Made by a program: the position numbers and the translations under genes. Of a DNA stretch of 64,000 bases, positions 23,860 to 36,300 are shown one piece after another. Numbering within the stretch: position 1 is the first letter of the stretch; every line of letters begins with the position of its first letter. Source of the DNA: Rhyacophila brunnea (Eukaryota; Arthropoda; Insecta; Trichoptera; Rhyacophilidae). The notes beneath the pieces were generated by a model. That model had not been told where the DNA came from. It did no database searches and saw nothing but the letters and a program-made list of their open reading frames with translations. Location: assembly GCA_022495005.1 (NCBI GenBank), contig JAGYXB010001996.1:1240001-1304000 (forward strand), given 5' to 3'.

Positions 23860-23995
23860 GAATTGAACATGGTTTTAAAAAAAAGCTGCACGATCAATGT
23901 GGAAGAGGGAGGTTACCTACTTGATGGTCCGACCGAGTGAAGGATGCTACGGGCCTCGCAAAATATTCAGCTATGTGGGAAATAATGGATACTAG
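23860..23995 (+). mobile_element. LINE 3' tail fragment
   Basis: Broken frames resemble the GxxxGLTxxE...A..SxExF...VxN ending of LINE proteins (LLDGPTE...RASQNIQLCG). Assignment is weak. Confidence 0.35.
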
Positions 23996-24639
23996 CAGAG
24001 CCAGCTGTCTCGCTTGGCGTCCTAACAACATGGTAGTAGATTGTAATATAGTTGTGAAGTAAATCTAAATATATATATGTGTATTGATAGTTTTCCCTTT
24101 GGAATGGACTTTCGCTCACGCTTTCGCCGCTACTGTAAAATTTGAAATAATAGTATAATTAGGATGTCAAAAAAACAATAAAAATATTGTAATAGCATTT
24201 TAAAAAAACATACACCATGTATGCTTGCGTGAGTCATTACAACCAAATATAAATAATATCGTAAAATTCTTATCACATTCCAAAAAAAAATAATAGCATT
24301 TTTGCATTAATGAATTCACACAAATTCAGCATAAAGTATCATGTTTCCATCAATCAGGAAGTAGGTTCTCACACGTAGGTTACCTGACATTTGACATGTT
24401 TTCGAATAGGTGAATTTTTGACAACACAGAGATTTTTTCCGCCATATAAAATGGGATACTTTTTTTACAATGGTTTTAGTGATGTTATTTATTTGGTGAA
24501 AGTGTCCCAAACTAGTAATTCCATATAAATTTGGGTGGCAGTGAAAAATTAATACGATTGCAAATTTGGTAAAGAAAATTTCTTTATTTCATATTAAAAG
24601 TAGTGAACATTTTTAATAATTTAAATAAAAATGAGTGTG

Positions 24640-24868
24640 TTTTTTAATACTTACATAAATATAATATGTATTATTTTTTAACATTACAATAGGCCATGAG
24701 GGTAGTGAAACAGTAGGTAGTGTAATTAGTAATAGAAGTGGAACAATCACAAACATCCAGGCATAAAGAAAATCACAAAAATGTATTGTGACCTCACTGG
24801 GAATCAAACCCTGAGCCTCCAGATGAAATGTTAGCGCCTAACCCACTGGACTACGAAGACCGTGTTGC
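24640..24868 (-). mobile_element. tRNA-derived SINE family 1, upstream of gene C
   Basis: On the minus strand GGTCTTCGTAGTCCAGTGGG (A box) and AGGGTTTGATTCCCAG (B box) are followed by the CACTTCTATTACTAATTACA body. It ends less than 100 nt before the start codon region of gene C, so it may overlap its promoter. Confidence 0.75.
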
Positions 24869-24961
24869 AAGGACAAGAGTGAAACTTTTTGTTTTGCTCT
24901 CCGCTCTCCATAATAATATTTTTCTAATTTATAATTATTTTTAGCATACAAAAAGCTCACA

Positions 24962-27900
24962 ATGGCAGCGGCAAGAACCTGCCTCTGGCTGCTATTTGGA
25001 GTAGCGTTCATCTTCACTTGTGTCACTGCCACGAGAAACAAAACCGCCGATTGGAAAGCAGTCACCGAGCTGTCGTTCAAGCTGTCCGGTCGCAGTCCCA
25101 GCTTTCCATGTGAAAGTACCCGAGATATTTACAGAGAATCTGGAAAATATATTCCCAGGAATATCATCAACACCAGAATGCAAATATACAGATACAATGT
25201 GGTTCTCACGCAGCCCAGGTATGTCAGATTTATTTTTGTATCACAATAATAAGTATCATGTTACATAAAAGAAGTTTGACAAGAAGTCATGTCGCACCTC
25301 GCAACTAAACCGCCACAAGTCCAAATTTACGTGTTTTGAATTAATTACTACGTTTCATATCTCTAAGTCATCAAATTCAAGTCAAAACTTCATTCAATAT
25401 CTAAACATATTTCAAAAACACAGTACAAAAATGCGAAAGGTAAAAACTTCAAAGCTGATATTCTTTGTTTGACGTTTTTTGAATTGTGGCAGTTTAGTTG
25501 TGAGGGTGCGATGTAAGATACTGTAAATTCAAAATAACAGTAAATTTGCTCCTGTATTTTTGGAATTCGTGAAGATAGTTAAAAAAAAATTTTGGCTTTG
25601 ACATGGACAGAAATGACAGAAAAGAAATTATTTTTAAAAATTGAAATCATATACATAACTGTCAATAGTACGCAATAGCTGTACTCTTGAGCAATTTGTC
25701 CATCAATGGGACACCTGCATGTTTTTCACGTTATATTCACTGCCGCCCTACGATTATGCTAAAAAAAAAGTTGAAACTATTGATTTCAAGTAGGTTACCT
25801 CCATTCTTTTTTTAATTTTCCTTGATTCTGGCTTTCTAAGCACTTTCAATTGTATGTACCTATATTTATCAACAGCTATTAAATCCAACTCCATTTTTTA
25901 TCGGTAAAATAGTATTAAGCCAGAGGTGTATTGCAAAGTTGGTTACTTCTCGACCATATGGGCTGACAGGGCTCTAGCCTGGGGTCACCGGCATGGTGGG
26001 CCAACCAGTGAAGTGAGATAAACACACACCACAAATTTTCTCTAATAATTTAAGAAAAGGTTGGCTGCGGCGCTATTTTACTAGAAGAATTTTAACATTT
26101 TAAAATATGTGGCTGTAGGATGCAATTTCATATGATAATATTATGATGATCGATATAATTAAATGATAATTCCCGTGTAGAATTTCATTTTGTAATTATT
26201 TTTAGTGTGCTTCCTGACTAATAAAAAAGGCTATTTATCAAATATAGCGACAGGTCGCATGTTACTTGGCTACCACAAAAATGGATAACAATCAGTGCTT
26301 CATAATATCGTCGGTGTTTCGTAAAAAGGGCGAATTAACCAAAATGCTACTTTACAGGAGGAGGATTTTTAACTTTTGACATTTATTTGTTTTTTACCTG
26401 TAGATGATTATAAATATCTAACAAGTTTATAATAAAGCTTAGAAAGAATACTGTCATTATAATAGGTATTATTATATAATATTTTAAATGGCCTAATATG
26501 TCACATTTGCTTTTTATTTCATAATTTAAATTAATTTAATTTTAGTCGATTATCGTTTTTAAGTGCTTTCCTGTGGAGATAAAAATTCGCCGTTTTTCCA
26601 CAACAAAGCTAGTGGGGTACATATTTTATTTTCATTAAAATCTCGATTTCGCCAAAACGGTTGATTCACCCTTTTTACAAAACACCGACGATATGATGCT
26701 GAGTGTCGGAAACTCAATAATTCAAGTGGATTTATTTGGAAATACAAAAAATCACTAAGAATACACGGAATACTCCTAATTTTATCTTGCAGAACCCTGG
26801 GGTTACAGAATACCATTTAGGGAACACTACTGTAGAACATCATATATTGGCCTTAACCTTAGTGATATGTAGGGAATACGCCAAATATCCTGGCAAACTC
26901 TCGACAATAATGAGGGATATTTGTGTAGGAGAGGAAATAGCTAAAAATTATTGTCAGAAAGTAATAATTGTAAACTCTTTTTATATTTCAGATACAGAAC
27001 AGGTGTCCCGTTCACTTTAGGATTGGCGCAATTGAAGGCTAAAGGCGTTCACGTTTCTGTTGAGCCTTTCCCTGATTGGAACATGCAGAAAGAAGGAAAC
27101 TGCGATGCTATCCAGTCAGCCGTGGATATCTTTCTCGACAGGCACGATGTCCTTTGGGTATTGGATGCTGGAACCGTAAATTCCCTTCAACAGCCTTCCA
27201 CTAAATGCTCGCCGAAGGTGTTGGCCATTTCCATGGCAACACACAAAATACTCCAGACCATTGACTTATCTGATTATATCACGGAGAAGTCAGATCTTCA
27301 ATACATTGTCGCTGAGAATGCGGAAGATTTGGATGATTATGTGTAAGTGTGATCAACTACTTAATGTTATAATTCATTTTTGCAAAACTATTAAACTGAA
27401 TCTTTTAATGAATCGTAATACTATTAAATGCCAGTGATGTCCCGTGGAGGTAGGCAGATTGAGCGTTGCTTGGGGGCGGCAGTTACTCGAAGAGCGGCAA
27501 ATCGAGGACAATCATTTGGTGTATATAGTAGAAATCAGTGGCGAAGGGTGGAGGTAGGCTGTTAAGAACCGCCATTAATAATGCATACTAAATTTTGTCA
27601 GTCATACTGTTTTTGTTTTCATTGAAATATGACTACAATTTACAGGTGGTGTTGATTACTTTTTAAAATTGAATTAAACCCTGCGACACCAAGCCATAAT
27701 ACATAATAGTCAAAAAATACTTGTCTGTTTATAAAATATCTAAAATTATTCAATTAAATCATACATAACTGGATATTTTATAGATAGAACAATATTTTTT
27801 TATCTACTATAGTTTGGTTTAGGCAGGGTATAATGAATTTAAAGAAATGAATCAACAATATGTGTTAAATGTATTCTTAATCCAATGAAAACAAATAAGT

Positions 27901-30900
27901 ATGAATGAAAAAGTGTGCACTTGTGTACACTGTGTGTTTTGTCATATCGCCCAAAGTATACCAAAACTAATATGGTTTGGCTGAGGCAGGGTTTAATTGA
28001 TTTTTATTAACTAATCGACACCATCTGTAAATTATAGTCTTAGTTCAAGAAAAACAAATACCCTTGACTAACAAAGTTTAATGTGCTCTATTTATGGCGG
28101 ATCTTAACAGCCTACCTCCACCCTTCGCCACTGGTAGAAATAGCTAAAATTATTTTGTTTACGTGTTGTACAACATAGTAAAAATGGTGTGAAAATATTA
28201 AATCTGTCTATTGCTAAACGGTACAAACCAAATGTGTCAGAAATATCAACCAAATAAAAACTCAGCTCTGTTGATTTGGATAAATGTCTAACTTATATAA
28301 TGTTTATTTGCTTTTCATATTTAAATTTAATTTTGTATGTTTTAGTGGTATATATTTTGTTAGTATTGTATCCATACAACACATGTCTTCGATATTGGAG
28401 TCATGAAAGGGTGATAAAAAATACTGTATAAAAAATGGGGCGGCATTTTGTCTAGGGACATCACCGTTAAGAACTCACAATGGCCAAACAGTTAAGGTTC
28501 TATGTCTTCACCTAGTTATCTCGCTCTATGAAGCCGTGATCGACAGCCCGCACATACAAATTTCTCGTCCGACTTTAAGCTCAAATTACTAGCCACTGTC
28601 GATTGATTTGCATAATTTAAAAAATTAATCACACAGTGACATCTGTTTGAATAATTATGAAATACGAAGCTGCAAATTATTGGTATTACAGTGATTGTAG
28701 TAATATCTTCGCTCTACTTTTAACGTGTGTCATTAAAAATCTGCGGCCTGCCAGATACTGCCATAATAATATCGTAAGGCATAGAAAAGGTTGTTAATAA
28801 AAATATAACATTAATATATATTTTCTTTTGTTACAAAACAGATACATTTCTGATGCAGGCAGTAACGCGATCATCGTACTCAACGCTAAGACAGCAACCG
28901 GCAGACGACTCATTCTCCCGCCTCTTGCGGCCCACAACACCCCCACTACCAAAGCCTTGTATATAGCTTTACTGATGAAAGGGGACAGCAAGAAATATTT
29001 GTACTTCACTTATTTGGATTGTAACAAGTGGGTTTATTTTTAATTAACATAGTTTTACATGGTTTATATATCTCATATACGTGGATATAGCATGGTTATC
29101 CAAACAACTGTTTGCATATCTATTGTTGGCTTCCCTACTACACCTATTCCAACCAGTTAACACAAAATATGTTTCCGTTATTTTTCATGATCTGAAATAA
29201 CACGGATATCACTCAGAACAATATTCTGTATACAAAGCGGTTATCTAAATTGGACATAGTTATGCAGAAAGTAGCCAGTCCATAAAAAATAAAAAAATGA
29301 GATATGATATAGATCAGATGCGAGAAGGTTTTCTCTACGTTCTGCTGAACACAGCCAAGCCGCAAACAAATTATTCTTGAAATAAAATACTATTTAAAAT
29401 TATACATTTTCCATTTTACATACATTTTTAATATCATGTTGTTAAAGTGCCATTATCTCAGCTCGACATTATTGTGGACTGGCTATATTTTGCATAACTA
29501 CGTTCAATTGTAAGTTAACGTTAATTTAACAACCACTGCACATGCACCATTATTCCACTGACATTTTTTTTATTATTTCGCGTGTTTAACCTAAAAAAGA
29601 ACTGGAATTAAGAATGCACTATTTCTCGGTTAGTTTTATTATTATATTATACATGGTGTTTATAATATATTATATTACATTGTATATTCTACATTGCACA
29701 AATGTAATATCCCAGGATGATTACTCTCGGAATACCATATAGCGTTTTTTTTAATCGATTTTATAGTTAAATGTAGCCCTGCAGGTCTATTCCAATAATA
29801 CCTAAACTCTAACAGTATGCAAAATTTTAATAAAAATGCTGTTGTATTCTATACATTCAGCATGAAATAACATTTTTAACGGCAGTACCGCCGGGTGTGA
29901 TAATTAAACAGCTGCTCAAGCTGTCATGTTATTGTGACGTTAACGATAGCGCACTACGCAAGTGTGACATCATACTGTGTAAGTGGTCGCACGACCTTGT
30001 CTGAAACACTGAGCATGAACTTTGGACATAAAATGGATACCAATTCAAGTTTTGCACACAGAATACGTCCATAACATGTTGAGGTTATCTCGGATCGCGG
30101 TAATGGTGTTACGTAGTTGGAATAGACCTGCTATGTCTGTAAATCGAAATTGTAATTAAAAAAGAACGTAATAGCAAAAAATCATATAACAAACGGTCAT
30201 CTATGCAGTGCTCCGCAACCGATGTGCCGCGAGACGATGCTAGGTGTGCCGCGGAGCATTGCTTCAAAAAAAAATACAAATAATTTTATATATTATACAA
30301 TACTTACTTAATAGCCAAATTTGCGTACAAGGCTGGTAATAAATACATTTGAGCACCTGCATGAATTTAATAAAGCAAGGTCAGAATGAAAATATATTGA
30401 CGTGATCTGATAAATTAGAGAGATTTAAGGATCTCTACAAATGTACCAAAGGACCTACCAGACCACCAATGAAAACAAGCAATTAATTTTGGATCCGTCT
30501 CAAAAACATTCAACTTTGCTTCAAAAGATATTTCATCATTACTTTCATATAATCAAGACGACTGGATTCGAAACCCTTTTGCAACCAGTGCCAAAAATTC
30601 TATAGAACCTCTTATCGTATTTTCTGGATTTCGGTTAATAAAGAATATCCTCGTATTTTTGACAAGGCTACCACTAAGTAAGGCTAAAAATTTTTGTACG
30701 ATCATTGAAACAAGCTATTTATTGATAATACCAATACATGGGAATAATAACGTACATTTGGTTCTTCGCCGTGTGTTATGTTTATTTAATTATTTATCAA
30801 ATAAATAGGTATGTATTGTAATTTTCGTGCTCTGGGGACCCAAGCTCAGGGGGGGTGGCGTGGCAGGTCAAGCAGATAAGTGAGATAAGCACAAATTACA

Positions 30901-33251
30901 AATTTGCTCTAATTGCAAAAAAGTCGCCTGCTGCGGCGCTGTTTTACTTCGCTGGCATTAATATTTTAACACATACGATTGTGGGATACAATTTATTATT
31001 ATTGTGTCAACACTCGGCAAATAATTTTTGTTCACCCGGCAACTAACCGTAGTTCAAGTGGATGAATTAATAAATACAAAAAATCGCTAAACATAGAATC
31101 AATACGATTTATTTTACTTCAAACATCATTTGAAAAACGCTATTTTAAAGTATCACACTGTCTTTAACCTTAGCGATAGGTAAGGGGAGACGCTGAAGAT
31201 TCTGGCCTGGGGTCCATGTTTTGGTGTATAAATTGTTTTACGTGTCGTGTGCCGCGGAATTTTGGTAAGACCTTATGTGTGCGTGGGTGGGAAAAGGTTG
31301 CGGAGCACTGATCTAGTGTATATGTGTATTATATCAATTAGAATATCATTACATACTTTATATGGTTATTAATTTTTTTCTTCAGGGTATATTACATAGA
31401 CACCTTGAGTCTACATGACGGTGACATCGAAAGTGAGGGATGCATTCGTGTAGCAGGGAAGAAACCCAACGGTGACAAGATTGTCTTCTGCGGAACGGAT
31501 GGAATAAGCAATTTGTATTTCAGGTTAGTCTTTTACCAAATATATTTTTCTATTGATAGTATATTGCTATGAGAGACAATGTAATATTGCAGGCAAGAAA
31601 TTGGGTTCGTTGTCTATGATCAAAACATTGTGTGAGGCCAAGTCATCACACTTCTCCATATAACGATAATACTAATACAGCCATCAAGAGACAATGATGC
31701 AAATTAGACCTTCATTTTACAATAATCAAACAAACTGAACATTTGAGTTATGCAAAATTATTTTTGTATCACTGATTACATTAAAATATCAGATTCTGTT
31801 ACATATTCAGATACAGTTCTGCTTCACATATCTGTAAAATGTGGTTGCTTATTGTATATGGGGGCAGTCTCCTATTTTGATTGAACTACGCTGTAAACTT
31901 TATATAATAAGGTAGGTTGTAGAGCTCAGCATTGTATCTGCTCCTTAATTGTTACCATCCTTGATTGGCACATAGATAGATTACAGATTTTATCTATTTA
32001 TGTCATAGGCTTGTTAATTTCGCAGTTAGGCCCATTCTACACGAGCAGGTAAAACACATTTCACACACTACCGACTGCTCCAATTTGGCAAACTACATAT
32101 GGCAATTGTCAAAATGCAATGGCTGAAAAAGTCTGTATGTAAGCGTGCATGAGCAATGCCGAAATGGTCATGGTGTTACAAATCAGTTGAAATGTGTAAA
32201 TAAAATTATTGTTTTTCAGAACACAACCAATATGACTATCATGCAAAACACAATGCGTACTACCGATATGTGCGGGACAACCGTTTGATGTCGCCTTGTG
32301 TAGTTTGGTTTGCTGTTTCCCTCTAGTGGGAATGACACCTTCCGGAATGCTCTGAACGTCACCTGCTTTCCGCCTCGTATCGCAACCAGTGAAACGTTCA
32401 TGTAGACAGGCTAATTATAAATCAATGGTTCTGTTTGATGATGCAATTGGTAGTGAGGGACCTGTGGCATTTTACATATTCGTACCTTTAACGTCCAGAT
32501 TTCCATGTCATGTTATGAGAGGACAGGCTTTACAAGTACCTTGTAAAGTTGCTTTTAGTTTGCATGAGGAAGTTGATATGTCTTAATTAACATTTATTTG
32601 TTCATTTACATAATTCTCTTGTTAATTTCATACTATAAAATATGATAATTATCATGAAATTTAATGAGGTTGCCAATGTGGAACGGCACAATGTTGATTC
32701 ACAAAAGACCAAAGAAGACAAAACTGTTGAATGTAACTCATACTCATCAATTTAGACGCAGTTTCTCGTGGTGTAACATTATTATAATTGTTTCTACCAC
32801 AAAATAAGGTCCGTATGGGGCTGCCCTTTTTCCTTACATGTCTGGATAGGTTTACCTTAATTAAAAATATTGCAGACCATGTCGCTCACCTTTTGAAAAA
32901 AATCCTGTTCTCTCCATTGGAAATCTATTTGAGGGTAATAATTAATCTGGAAACACCAGACTGAAACCATCAGCTAATACTTTACAAGAGGAATAAAGTG
33001 AATATCTGAATTTTTACAGGAAAAAAGGAAGTAGTGACATATATGCGTGGGACTCCAACACTCCAATGAAGGCAGAAAACTGGATAATAGTACAACACAG
33101 TGCAAATGATCGGCAGGCAACCCACGTGGCAACGGGACCTTGGAAATTACTCTGGGTATTAGAAACTAACATTGCTGACTTCATCGATGGAACAGCAGGA
33201 AGCCTGGGACCTTCCAGCATAATACATCCTCTGGCACAAGATTGGAAATGA
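24962..33251 (+). CDS. Yellow/MRJP-family secreted protein, gene C (5 exons)
   Basis: Exons 24962-25218, 26992-27342, 28842-29027, 31386-31523 and 33020-33251 join with phase 2 at every junction to 387 residues, normal for the family. Residues 1-23 are a signal peptide (hydrophobic LWLLFGVAFIFTCVTA core). Landmarks are GVPFTLG (90-96), EPFPDWN, HDVLWVLDAG (137-146), CSPKVLAISMATHKILQTID, YISDAGSNAIIVLNAK, YLYFTYLDCNK and VATGPWKLLWVLE near the end. The first (phase 2, after TQPR) and second (phase 2, before YISDA) introns sit at the same places as in gene B, indicating common descent; B has an extra intron before LLWVLD, and C has two in the 3' half that B lacks. A TTTTTAG acceptor-like site at 24938-24944, 17 nt before the ATG, suggests an upstream non-coding exon. 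The exact paralogue is not assignable. Confidence 0.87.
25293..25510. mobile_element. MITE family 3, intron 1 of gene C, 4-bp ATGT flanks
   Basis: It runs from CGCACCTCGCAACTAAACCG to AGTTTAGTTGTGAGGGTGCG with ATGT on both sides (25289-25292, 25511-25514). It is the second copy of 12575-12836. Confidence 0.8.
25965..26910. mobile_element. Copy of the TAGCCTGGGG-bounded core repeat, intron 1 of gene C
   Basis: It contains GTGAAGTGAGATAAACACACAC and, after an inserted foldback (26299-26700), AAATACAAAAAATCACTAAG...CCTTAACCTTAGTGATA, both also found within the hAT elements at 4537 and 30206. No hAT termini are visible here. Confidence 0.55.
26299..26700. mobile_element. MITE with about 37-bp terminal inverted repeats
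   Basis: ATATCGTCGGTGTTTCGTAA...GGGCGAATTAACC opposes GGTTGATTCACCC...TTACAAAACACCGACGATAT. It is inserted within the older core repeat. The superfamily is unknown. Confidence 0.7.
27432..28466. mobile_element. hAT MITE family 2, interrupted by family 1, intron 2 of gene C
   Basis: It starts CAGTGATGTCCCGTGGAGGT and ends CTAGGGACATCACCG. It shares GGCAGATTGAGCG(T)TGCTTGGG and GGCGGCATTTTGTCTA with 11709-12109. The two halves are separated by the family-1 element at 27536-28133. Its own target duplication is eroded (TTAAATGC/TTAAGAAC). Confidence 0.75.
27536..28133. mobile_element. hAT MITE family 1 (long form), nested in family 2, exact 8-bp target duplication
   Basis: It runs from CAGTGGCGAAGGGTGGAGGT to CCTCCACCCTTCGCCACTG (19-bp near-perfect inverted ends), with GTAGAAAT at 27528-27535 and 28134-28141. 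Confidence 0.9.
29781..30131. mobile_element. MITE with 15-bp terminal inverted repeats, intron 3 of gene C
   Basis: GCAGGTCTATTCCAA opposes TTGGAATAGACCTGC exactly. No matching target duplication was found. The interior includes GGCAGTACCGCCGGGTGTGA. Confidence 0.65.
30206..31310. mobile_element. hAT element, 1.1 kb, with transposase relic, intron 3 of gene C
   Basis: It runs from CAGTGCTCCGCAACC to GGTTGCGGAGCACTG (perfect 15-bp inverted ends). The flanks ATCTATG/ATCTAGTG are near-identical with one indel. 30529-30680 on the plus strand reads SYNQDDWIRNPFATSAKNSI, the D-W-[IV]-R-[ND]-P-F block of many hAT transposases. It contains the core repeat at 30820-31225. Confidence 0.75.
32037..32414. 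mobile_element. Possible MITE, intron 4 of gene C
   Basis: TTAGGCCCATTCTACACGAG loosely opposes GTTCATGTAGACAGGCTAA. Mismatches are several and no target duplication is clear. Confidence 0.35.
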
Positions 33252-33369
33252 CAAAGAACCTACTAATAAATAGATCTGATGGAAGGGTGATGTTGAAATT
33301 CATACACTTTCAGACTGTTATAGTACGCCAAACTAAACTTATGATCTTTGTTCATGGATATATATTTCT

Positions 33370-33375
33370 AATAAA
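33370..33375 (+). other. Poly(A) signal of gene C
   Basis: AATAAA about 120 nt after the stop. A second one at 33265-33270 is only 14 nt after the stop and is less likely to be used. Confidence 0.5.
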
Positions 33376-33379
33376 TATA

Positions 33380-36300
33380 TAATCGTAGATGTATATAAAC
33401 AGATACGGTCAGACAATTATATAGGTACTTCGTAGTGAAAAAATATTTCCATGAACAGATATGGTAAGTCTATGGATGGCCTATTACTTTAGTTCCATAT
33501 TTTATCTCATGTATATTCATAATTATTTATTTTGTATTATATTAGAAATAATAATAAATATTTATTTACTGCCAAATATGAATAAGTTCTTCTTGAGTCC
33601 TTGTCCAATCTTCTCTTGTATAGGATCAAATGTTGAGAATTAGCCCTAACTTCTTCTTAGCCCATTATTGAAAAAGTGTTATGCCATTATTTTTTTAAAT
33701 TATCTAATTATTACTTAATTATTTTGGACAAAGTGGTCATGACAACAATATTATTATAGACTGGCTGAGGTTACGTGACGTAAATTCCATATGAAAAAAT
33801 ATCACAATTCCTTGACAAATAATCAGACATTTATTTACGTCAAGACAGATGCTGTGGTATATTTTTTTCTAAACCTTTGCAGATTGTTTTGTAATCTGTA
33901 TAGTACATTCCTACATATACGACATCTGTCGTATAAGTGATTATATAAATATGTCAATATGCAATTAAAAAATATTTTTCTTAAGGTAGGCTTTAAATAA
34001 TCGTCTACTATGGAATATTCGCCACTGCTACCATAGATAATGAAGGATTTTGGATGGCTGTTAAGAAAATGAAACAAAATAATTTTGTTCTATAGTTTTA
34101 ATGAAAATGCAGGCTCTAACCAGCCAATGATATTTCACAAATAATCAACTAAACTTTATATTACATCACAATAGAACACATACCATCGATACACAAAAAA
34201 TATATCACTATACAATTTTACAATAACTTTAGGACATGTCTTCAATAAATAATAAAGGGTAAAATTTTTAGTGGACATACAAAATGATATAAACATTCAA
34301 AACAATTTATTGAACATATTATATTATATAACTGCATATCCATAATAGAATAAATAAAAAAAATACCATCAACTTCGATAACTTTATAATATGTTATTAT
34401 AATAATAAAAATTAATGTAATAATATGTAATTGAAATATTATATAATATTAATTACAATGAGATTCAATTTGGCTAGGCTCGAAGACAATATTAAAAATT
34501 CAAGTTATACGTTAACTTTATGAATCGATCACAATTTCAACTGTTTATTGGTGCCACAACAAATTGAATGATGCGTACTTACGTAAGTATATGGAAAAAA
34601 ATGATTTTAAAATATGGGTGCACCGAGAGACCTCGGGTAAAATTTTTAATAATTTAGAAAACGACGTTAAAGTACAATAGAATTAATTATTATAAATATA
34701 ATATATACAATAGGATTTTAGAAATACAAATCAATCGAAGATACAGTAAAATACAATAGTATTGGACTTTAGTACTTTTGCAAACATCTACATAATATAG
34801 TATACTCTCTATTTTCAATAATAATTAACTGTCGAAAGACAACGATTGCCCACAATTTTATCTGCGTGAAATACAGAAAGAAAAAGTCCACAGATCCACA
34901 GAATGAAGAAATAGACTGATTCTACCCGTGCCACTACTCATGTTGCAATTTATTGACACAGAATTGGTTCGATTTCTAAACGCTGTGGTTTTTAACTCGC
35001 GCCTCATATTATTTTGATCCAAATGTGTCATTGTTGAGAAGTTTCTATTGTTTTTGGGTTATAACTGAACAAACGAACAGTCAGACACTACTCACAAAAA
35101 ATACTCCTGACCAGAGAGCAAATTTAACTTTTGGCGAATAGCAACGATATCGAGTAAGTCTGAAACAAAAATTATATTGATTTTCACAAACGTGTCATTC
35201 ATCAAATTATTGACATATGTTTTTTAAAATTCATCATGTCTCTATTACAAAACCGAGGAAAAATAGTAATAATTCATGAAGAAAGTTCTGTTTTTTATCC
35301 TGTTTTCAAAAACATTATAATGAAGTTCTACCACGTAAACAGCAATTCAATTAATAACTTCAATTCAATATTAACTTAAAGTTATTAAACTAGATTTTTA
35401 TAGATTTACAGCTGATATTGTAAAACTTGTCATTCATTGGCCTCCCATAGGACACATTTGACACCACATTCTTTATATGATAAAAATAGTATTAGCAAAA
35501 TTGAGAGTATACTATATATGACATTTAAAACTTGGATAGAATAGCAATGTATTATGTACGGTGTTGTAGAAATTATGTTCAAAATCAAAGTAAAAATGAT
35601 TCACCATGATTTTACCAAACATAAAATAGATCAATCTTTGGACCCAAAATAAGTTAATTTTCTTTTAGGGTAAGTTTATTAAATAAATAATTAAATTACT
35701 GTGACAGCAAATGGTTATACCTGATTACAAAAGAACAGAAATGAAGATTAGACATTTTAAAGATATATTGCTCTTTATTCCTCGCCGTTACTTTCAATAT
35801 GTCATTGATTTGATCATTCCAGAAAGATTTCACCGGCAATGCATCATCAAAATTCAAGATTTTCATTATTGATTTGATAAAATCAATTACAATCAAATGT
35901 ATTGACTTCACATATTGAAATGTAAGTGGTGAAAACCAAAGTAAATCATTTTCAATTATATTTCAATAGAATCGATTATATTAACTTCAATATTGAATCT
36001 ATACAAAAGAGCTTAGATCGAGTTTCTTAAAACAATTCATATGATAAAAGCACAAACTAACATTCTAAGTTTCTAAACTCCGAAGGTTAAATCGTTTACA
36101 AATGCCGCTAATCGTAGGTATGCGGCGAGTCCTAATTCAGTAACAAAACGCAAAGGTTTCTTGCCTCAAATTGCCTCTATTCAAACTACATACTTTTTGT
36201 ATGGGAATCATCTCCACTATGCTCTCAACCATAAAATTCGATTGTAACTGCTATCCCACAAAAAAGGCTACCGTGTCCTTAGAAAGAATTGTTGGACAAC

